The translations under genes were made by a program, and so were the position numbers. The notes below the pieces were generated by a model, which did no database searches, had not been told where the DNA came from, and was given only the letters and a program-made list of their open reading frames with translations. Below are positions 28,499-33,060 of a DNA stretch of 33,060 nucleotides, piece after piece (position 1 is the stretch's first letter; every line of letters starts with the position of its first letter). Source of the stretch: a virus; IMG/VR virus record IMGVR_UViG_3300047551_000463, positions 1-33,060 of that record, one strand, 5' to 3'.

Positions 28499-29059
28499 TT
28501 AAGACTGAACAGTACCGTTACCGTCTGTAATGTCAATACCCGCTGTTACAAGTGCAGACTCAGTAGTTGCCTCAAAGAAGAACGCAGGGGCAGGCTCCAT
28601 GCCCGTCAAGACCAAAGTATAACCGTTAAGGTCACCCATGGCAGCGCCTGAAGTTACAGTACCACCTGTTACATCCATTCCAAACTTAGCACCCGCCAAG
28701 AAGAAGTTGCCGTTGTTGTCTTTAACAATCACTTTAGGGTTTCCATAAGACAAAAGTTTAATTTGCTTATGTGTCGTTACGTCTTGCTTCTTTAGTGTCA
28801 AGTTCAAAACTTGCTCGAAGTAAGTTGTTCCGTTGTCTCTAGAACTTACGATAGTTTGCTCAAAAGATGAGTTACCTTTAAGTTCATATTTGTATGCCAT
28901 AGGAGAACCAGCAACAGATTCGATTGCGTCCGTGTTTGTACCATCGAACGTTAAATCTGTGTAGTCTAGATCTGCTTCATTGATGAAATACACGGCATCC
29001 AATCCACCCAAACTATCTTTACATGGTTCTATCCTGCCAAGGCTAATATCACACGCCAT
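28499..29059 (-). CDS. Probable tail tube or decoration protein, 186 aa
   Basis: A 186-aa beta-rich, mildly acidic protein with LLSYGNPKVIVKDNNGNFFL, AGAKFGMDVTGGTVTSGAAM and GDLNGYTLVLTGMEPAPAFF. The GDLNGYTLxxTGMEPAPA ending resembles tail-tube-type beta sandwiches I recall. It lies directly after the major capsid gene and is flanked by terminators on both sides, which suits a highly expressed virion component. Tube versus head decoration is undecided. Confidence 0.6.
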   Translation of the reverse strand: MACDISLGRIEPCKDSLGGLDAVYFINEADLDYTDLTFDGTNTDAIESVAGSPMAYKYELKGNSSFEQTIVSSRDNGTTYFEQVLNLTLKKQDVTTHKQIKLLSYGNPKVIVKDNNGNFFLAGAKFGMDVTGGTVTSGAAMGDLNGYTLVLTGMEPAPAFFFEATTESALVTAGIDITDGNGTVQS

Positions 29060-29082
29060 TTGTTATGTTTTTAATGTTATAT

Positions 29083-29117
29083 AAAAAGGGGAGGGAAAGA
29101 ATTAACCGCCCCTCCCC
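29083..29117 (-). terminator. Rho-independent terminator after major capsid gene
   Basis: Minus strand: GGGGAGGG (29117-29110), 14-nt loop, CCCTCCCC (29095-29088), then TTTTTAT (29087-29081). The 8-bp GC-rich stem is perfect. A T-run also exists on the other side (29121-29125), so it could act in both directions, though no plus-strand gene is nearby. Confidence 0.82.
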
Positions 29118-29138
29118 GACTTTTTAGCTAGTACCTAA

Positions 29139-30095
29139 TTAAGATACAAGTGCGTTAGCAATACCGTAAGTAACGATGTCTTCAACGTTAGCATACTGAA
29201 CACCCGCAGACATACGCATAACGATACGTACATTCTGAGAACCGTCAAGGTCAGCCATGTCGATAACTTTTACTTCGTTGTGGTCAGCTAGAAGACCTGT
29301 ACCGAACCAAAGGTTATCTTTAGTTGTTGCGATCATTGTATCGTCAGACATACCCTGAGCCATTACTACGGGAATACCGTCAAAAGACAATGCAGAACCG
29401 TTGTACCACTGTGTACCGTTGTTACCAACACCCGCAGCACCAAGACCCGCAGAGCCGAAACCACCCAATGCACGTACATACGCCTTCATAACGTTCTGAG
29501 CAACATAAATTTGAAGTCCAGGCTGTCCATACAAACGTGAAGGGATAGCATCAACTACCTTACCCATTTCTGTGATAACGTTAGAAGCATCAACAGTAGT
29601 TCCTGTTACTTCCTGTGCAGCTACAAGGTTAGCATCGTTAGCCAACAAAGTTTCGAATCCGTCGAATTCTCCCGTGTTGTTTTCGTCACCTGACCAAATG
29701 TTAGTTTCAATCTTAGCAGCAACTTTAGCAGCTACGTGACCGATAAGGAAGTCAGCGAAAGACTTTGGAAGAGTGTCGTGAGAAGAATAACCCATAGAGA
29801 TAGCATCCCAATCAGATTCAAAGTCCTTCTTACACAGCTGAAGGTTAACCTGAAGTTCTTTCGGCTGAAGGATTCTTTCAGTAAGAGTGATAGTAGAAGT
29901 AGCGGTAAAGTCGCAAGACTCATCCTTCAGGATGTCGTTAACTGAAAGTTTCTTTACTACCTGCTTGTACTTGATGTTAGGCTTAACTTCTACAAGTCCT
30001 GCCTCGATTGTGTTAGCTGTAAGGAGTGCAGCGGCTACATATTTACCTGCAAACTCACCAGCATACGTTGTTGTAATTGATGTTGTTGTTGCCAT
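29139..30095 (-). CDS. Major capsid protein, HK97-fold type
   Basis: A 318-aa protein. The N-terminus is Thr-rich and alanine-rich (MATTTSITTTYAGEFAGKYV; LLTANTIEAGLVEVKP). The core has LSVNDILKDESCDFTATSTI, FADFLIGHVAAKVAAKIETN (spine helix), IYVAQNVMKAYVRALGGFGS, FDGIPVVMAQGMSDDTMIAT (P-loop/A domain) and NVRIVMRMSAGVQYANVEDI near the end. The helical spine, F.GIPVV and C-terminal strand pattern fit HK97-fold capsid subunits of Bacteroidota phages. It follows a scaffold-like gene by 2 nt and ends before a strong terminator. Confidence 0.85.
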   Translation of the reverse strand: MATTTSITTTYAGEFAGKYVAAALLTANTIEAGLVEVKPNIKYKQVVKKLSVNDILKDESCDFTATSTITLTERILQPKELQVNLQLCKKDFESDWDAISMGYSSHDTLPKSFADFLIGHVAAKVAAKIETNIWSGDENNTGEFDGFETLLANDANLVAAQEVTGTTVDASNVITEMGKVVDAIPSRLYGQPGLQIYVAQNVMKAYVRALGGFGSAGLGAAGVGNNGTQWYNGSALSFDGIPVVMAQGMSDDTMIATTKDNLWFGTGLLADHNEVKVIDMADLDGSQNVRIVMRMSAGVQYANVEDIVTYGIANALVS

Positions 30096-30097
30096 TT

Positions 30098-30682
30098 TTA
30101 TTTTGATAGTTTAGCAAAAACACGATCCAAAGCGGATTCCTGTTTTTTAGTTGAAAATTTAAATACTTCTTTTTGTGCTACTGGCTCAGGGTTGTGAACG
30201 ATAGGTTCAGCAGCGGGTTCATCTGAAGAAAGTTCCACTTCGTCTTTAGGCTGAAGTGCAGCTAGTTCCGCTTTCAGCTTTTCGATTTCAGCAGCTTGTT
30301 CTTCGATTTTTGAAAACACCGTTTCCTTAACGATGCTTTCGATTGTGCGCTTAGGCTGTGGTGCAGTAGGCTCGGACATTTCAGCAGGAACTTCAGCAAC
30401 AGGCTCTTCTTCCGTTGGCTCTTCCGCTGCTGCTTCTCTGATTTCTCCGATAATACCTTCTTTAACCACTACCAAAACACGTCCGTCCACAAGTTCGTAT
30501 TCTCCGACAGGCAAAGCAATTTGAGCATCTTCAGTAACAACAAAAACAGGTTGTCCAACCTCAAAAACTTCAGCTTCGATAGTTGTCACCCCGTCAGGTA
30601 GTACTTGTTGCTCCAATTTCACTTCGATAGCCTTCAATCCGATTTTGCGCAGGATTTCGTTTGCTTGTTCGATAATGTTCAT
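30098..30682 (-). CDS. Probable capsid scaffold protein
   Basis: A 194-aa acidic protein. Residues 1-80 form a beta/mixed domain (IEAEVFEVGQPVFVVTEDAQ; LVDGRVLVVVKEGIIGEI). The centre is Glu/Pro/Ala-rich (AAEEPTEEEPVAEVPAEMSE), then a heptad-like helix (FSKIEEQAAEIEKLKAELAA) and a basic C-terminus (FKFSTKKQESALDRVFAKL). The acidic coiled coil and basic tail adjoining the major capsid gene match scaffolding proteins that guide prohead assembly. It may be processed by the XkdF-like protease. Confidence 0.7.
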   Translation of the reverse strand: MNIIEQANEILRKIGLKAIEVKLEQQVLPDGVTTIEAEVFEVGQPVFVVTEDAQIALPVGEYELVDGRVLVVVKEGIIGEIREAAAEEPTEEEPVAEVPAEMSEPTAPQPKRTIESIVKETVFSKIEEQAAEIEKLKAELAALQPKDEVELSSDEPAAEPIVHNPEPVAQKEVFKFSTKKQESALDRVFAKLSK

Positions 30683-30740
30683 AAAGAATTTAATTGGTTA
30701 TCAAAGTAAATAACTCAATTAAAAACGTTCTGTTGTATTT

Positions 30741-30881
30741 TTAACCGTTAGTAGAAGTAATTATACGTGTGGTATCCGTGTTTGTGACGGTAGATGAACC
30801 TTGGTTTACTAGGCTTCCTAGACCTTGCCCTTTTGATTGTTTAAGGTAGTCTTCTAACTTTGGTTTTTTAACCTTACTCAT
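30741..30881 (-). CDS. Small virion-type protein, 46 aa
   Basis: ATG at 30881 overlaps the stop of the 40-aa gene (ATGA, 30878-30881) and runs 46 codons to TAA at 30741. The product begins MSKVKKPKLEDYLKQSKGQG and contains LGSLVNQGSSTVTNTDTTRI. A basic N-terminus and Ser/Thr/Asn-rich C-terminus fit a minor phage structural protein. Coupled position makes it likely. Confidence 0.55.
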   Translation of the reverse strand: MSKVKKPKLEDYLKQSKGQGLGSLVNQGSSTVTNTDTTRIITSTNG

Positions 30882-31000
30882 ATAGTATCTGTTAATAGCG
30901 TGTCACCACTCCATGAAGATGTGTAAACGCTTCCAAAGTTCGACTGTGTATAGGCATACCCCCAATAGATGCCGTTATTTACTGCTTGTCCCCAATACAT
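30878..31000 (-). CDS. Small aromatic virion-type protein, 40 aa
   Basis: ATG at 31000 starts 3 nt after the stop of the beta-helix gene and runs 40 codons. The product, MYWGQAVNNGIYWGYAYTQS followed by NFGSVYTSSWSGDTLLTDTI, repeats the motif YWG..VNNGIYWG and resembles small Trp/Gly/Asn repeat proteins in Bacteroidota phage structural regions. It has an ATGA overlap with the 46-aa gene. Probably a minor virion component. Confidence 0.6.
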   Translation of the reverse strand: MYWGQAVNNGIYWGYAYTQSNFGSVYTSSWSGDTLLTDTI

Positions 31001-31003
31001 ATC

Positions 31004-32221
31004 TTATCTTATTTCTGTTACTACAAAGTTTAACTGATCTACCGTAATATTTCTCGCACCACTTGTATTTCTGCAATGAATCTCTAAATAATCGTTAGCC
31101 TTCATGGTTACTACGCATGAGAAAGCCACATTCTCGGCGCGACCTGAAGCATTGGCTGTTGCCTTAGTTCTTGACGGTGTTCTTAATGTCGCTAACTGAC
31201 TATCGTAAAAACCGAACTCACAGATGTCATTCGCCGAAGACGTAAACGATAGTACGCATTGTATTAAATACTTTCTACTGATTACAGCGTCACATGTTAA
31301 TCTGTTGTTAGAGTGGCTAAATTTAGAGTTGTCAGCACTAGCCGTTGTTGTACCCGCTACTTTATAGAACGTGTTTTGAACGCTTACAGTCGTAGCCGTG
31401 ACGTTACCCTGCATATACAACTGACCATTTACCGCCGTATTGGTTATGTTAGTACAGTTAATAAACAAAGCATCGTTAGATGTGTGCGTAATACCACTTA
31501 GATAAGTACCGCCACCACCGAAGTTCACCGTGTCTAATATATAAGCCTCAGTCGGTATTGTAGCCGAGGCGTTAACGTTAATTCCTGTTTCACCACTAAG
31601 CACAACAAATGAAGAGTAGATAACTCGGAAACGTCTTGTAATTGTAAGCGTAGCGGGTAGGATAAATGTAGTAGTCGCTGAACGCCCATCGAATAGACAT
31701 TGAGAAAATCCTACCGTTCCGATAGTCCCGTCAAACGTCAACCCGCTAGAGTTAAGAAAAGCACTATCTGCCATAATAAAGTTGGAATAGTCTTTAATCG
31801 TACCTACTACGGCACAGTCTGTAAAGTTAACACCAAACCAGTCTAACGCCGTGGTAGTTCCGTCACCGTCTAAGTTTAACGCAAGTGCCGCTTCTATCGT
31901 AATGTTACGCATAGGTAACGAATAGTTCGATGTTATTAACGCTTGAGTTAACCCCGTTGACTTAATACGGCAATTCTCGGAAGACCCCCCTAAGATAGTG
32001 GTGTTCTGACCACATACCAACCTATCACCTAAAAGATCAATGCTATTAGTAAAAAAGTATGTAACATTGTCGGCTAAAGTAATCACCCCGCTAGATGGGG
32101 TGGGTAAGTCGTCTAATGATGCAATGAAAACTACGTCACCCGTTGTTAGACCCGAACCGCCGCCACCGCCTGTAAAAAAGCCCTCTAGCTGTTCAACCCT
32201 ATATTCTATTGATTCTCTCAC
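31004..32221 (-). CDS. Beta-helix tailspike-like protein, 405 aa
   Basis: A 405-aa protein. Residues 1-16 form a short helical N-terminus (MRESIEYRVEQLEGFF), then a Gly-rich hinge (TGGGGGSG). The main body about 30-270 has repeating beta strands with TIEAALALNLDGDGTTTALD, SAFLNSSGLTFDGTIGTVGF and TINVN-type turns, like a right-handed beta-helix (pectate-lyase-like) fold. The C-terminal ~120 aa (LTCDAVISRKYLIQCVLSFT onwards) look like a separate beta sandwich. It overlaps the protease gene by 4 nt. Likely receptor-binding or depolymerase; catalytic residues are not visible. Confidence 0.65.
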   Translation of the reverse strand: MRESIEYRVEQLEGFFTGGGGGSGLTTGDVVFIASLDDLPTPSSGVITLADNVTYFFTNSIDLLGDRLVCGQNTTILGGSSENCRIKSTGLTQALITSNYSLPMRNITIEAALALNLDGDGTTTALDWFGVNFTDCAVVGTIKDYSNFIMADSAFLNSSGLTFDGTIGTVGFSQCLFDGRSATTTFILPATLTITRRFRVIYSSFVVLSGETGINVNASATIPTEAYILDTVNFGGGGTYLSGITHTSNDALFINCTNITNTAVNGQLYMQGNVTATTVSVQNTFYKVAGTTTASADNSKFSHSNNRLTCDAVISRKYLIQCVLSFTSSANDICEFGFYDSQLATLRTPSRTKATANASGRAENVAFSCVVTMKANDYLEIHCRNTSGARNITVDQLNFVVTEIR

Positions 32222-32793
32222 TTAATCAATCCTAGAAGTTCTTCTAATACTTTTTCAGCGTCAGTTTTAGACTGAAGTTGCTCAAAACCGTCAAACATTC
32301 CCTCAATCGAGAACCCTTTGTACTTGCCTTCCTTTACTTCTTTCCAGACTTCGTCGTTATATACTTTAGTCATAATAACCCATTCGCCACCCTCAGGTTT
32401 CAGGTTGTATAGGTTTGATTTGTCTTGTTTAGGGTCTTCAACTACCCAACTTTCTATTACTGATATGCCTTCCGTCTTTTGCTCGTGTTCTAATGTCCAA
32501 TTCTTTAGGTTAAGTTGCTTCATAAACAACTCGGCAGTTTTAGCAACCGTATCTTTAGAAAAGTAGATGTTAAACTCTTTACCCTGCATCACTCGGTAAA
32601 TTCTCTTTTCAGGAACTAAGGCAAAACCAACTAAGATTCGTTTATCTTCGTCAACTACTTTAAGTTCCACTTCGTGTTTACTTAGGGCAACAAAGTCCTC
32701 TTCAATAGCGGGTGATTCAACAAGTGAAATAGCGAAAACACCGTCTTCTGCTTCGTCTTTTATCTTTAGTTCTATGTCTTGTAGATTTTTCAT
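32218..32793 (-). CDS. XkdF-like prohead serine protease
   Basis: A 191-aa protein with FAISLVESPAIEEDFVALSK (20-39), KRILVGFALVPEKRIYRVMQ (51-70), FNIYFSKDTVAKTAELF, WTLEHEQK and ISVIESWVVEDPKQDKSNLY. This series matches XkdF/prohead protease proteins (ESPAI, G.AL.P...IYR, YFSK.T, EH, ESW.VEDP) that mature the capsid by trimming scaffold and shell. The His (about 99) and Ser are candidate catalytic residues. It is upstream of the scaffold and capsid genes, as in many phages, with a beta-helix gene inserted between. Confidence 0.85.
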   Translation of the reverse strand: MKNLQDIELKIKDEAEDGVFAISLVESPAIEEDFVALSKHEVELKVVDEDKRILVGFALVPEKRIYRVMQGKEFNIYFSKDTVAKTAELFMKQLNLKNWTLEHEQKTEGISVIESWVVEDPKQDKSNLYNLKPEGGEWVIMTKVYNDEVWKEVKEGKYKGFSIEGMFDGFEQLQSKTDAEKVLEELLGLIK

Positions 32794-32808
32794 ACCTATA
32801 TAACTTAT

Positions 32809-33060
32809 TTAAAGTGTTGCTGTTTTTATTCTGTTACGATCTAAACTTTGTGCAGACGTTACCTCGCTACTTACCACGTATGCTTGTACTGGCGCAGACG
32901 TTAAGCCCTCCACGATTTGATTAGTACCCGAATTACCTACTATATTAAAGTTAGCCGCTGTTGGCTGTGGTAAACTTGGCGCACCCGTTCCGCCACCACT
33001 TGCAGAACCGCCACCTTCAAATTTCTGCGAAGCAATAGACTTTACCTTTGCAAGACCTGA
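32809..33060 (-). CDS. C-terminus of tape-measure-like tail protein (partial)
   Basis: The last 83 codons of a gene that enters from the right edge. Motifs include AKVKSIASQKFEGGGSASGG, ANFNIVGNSGTNQIVEGLTS, APVQAYVVSSEVTSAQSLDR and NRIKTATL. The PVQAYVVS.EVT.AQSLDRNRI ending is what I recall at the C-terminus of Bacteroidota phage tape-measure or long tail proteins. Its stop (32809) lies 15 nt before the protease ATG. The start is outside the window; if the genome is circular the gene continues from beyond the left edge. Confidence 0.72.
   Translation of the reverse strand, partial: SGLAKVKSIASQKFEGGGSASGGGTGAPSLPQPTAANFNIVGNSGTNQIVEGLTSAPVQAYVVSSEVTSAQSLDRNRIKTATL

Noticed and set aside
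29887-30114. 75-codon plus-strand frame over the capsid gene start
   Set aside because: Shadow of the alanine/threonine-rich capsid N-terminus; no promoter and no partner genes.
1-33060. tRNA genes, CRISPR arrays, integrase, attachment sites or IS elements
   Set aside because: None was recognised by reading both strands; absence of lysogeny genes does not exclude them outside the window.

Overview
The window is most of the genome of a tailed double-stranded DNA phage, or a prophage-like element, infecting a member of the Bacteroidota, most likely Flavobacteriia-like. The grounds are AT-rich DNA, almost no Shine-Dalgarno sequences, promoters of the Bacteroidota type (TTTG, 19 nt, TATATTTG at 20595-20625), and many proteins of types familiar from Bacteroidota phages (DUF6712-like connector, DUF6291-like protein, IbrA/IbrB pair, two-part tail chaperone). 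Every gene I can support lies on the minus strand, so the window reads functionally from right to left. No integrase, repressor/Cro pair, tRNA, rRNA, IS element or CRISPR array was recognised, so lifestyle is undecided.

Right to left: (i) 33060-22988, virion module: C-terminus of a tape-measure/tail protein, XkdF-like prohead protease, beta-helix spike-like protein, two tiny structural-type genes, scaffold-like protein, major capsid protein, tube-like protein, coiled-coil protein, portal with a MuF-like extension, DUF6712-like connector, and a tail-terminator-like protein fused to a DUF1566 domain. Three hairpin terminators follow three consecutive genes here. (ii) 23245-21883, lysis: two holin candidates, a u-spanin-like lipoprotein and a GH108-type endolysin. 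(iii) 21848-20910, an HTH / DEDDy exonuclease / zinc-ribbon protein ending in a terminator. (iv) 20860-20565, a control region with clustered inverted repeats and a consensus promoter. (v) 20564-10063, the early and replication operon: DnaA domain IV-like protein, ERF annealing protein, YqaJ-like exonuclease, SSB-tail protein, HNH nuclease, IbrA/IbrB cassette, DUF6291-like protein, RecA/DnaB-like ATPase, cytosine methyltransferase, NinG, and many small proteins. (vi) 10012-7932, a glycosyltransferase / methyltransferase / glycosyltransferase cassette. (vii) 7892-1, a sigma factor followed by terminase, tail chaperone, gp10-like tail completion protein and large tail proteins running off the left edge.

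Tail genes leave the window at base 1 and the C-terminus of another tail gene enters at base 33060. The window is therefore probably a circular or circularly permuted genome opened inside its tail module, with part of the tail genes missing. Genes are packed with 1-30 nt overlaps, many of the ATGA type, implying translational coupling; this reveals several genes of only 26-59 codons.

The most striking feature is a dual-coded tail assembly chaperone (3835-4580). A run of nine T (minus strand) lets ribosomes slip -1 into an 85-codon frame that has no ATG, GTG or TTG start yet encodes a convincing protein. This matches the programmed frameshift logic of lambda gpG/gpGT and was not captured by simple ORF calling. 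Assignments come from reading the sequence; no database search was possible.
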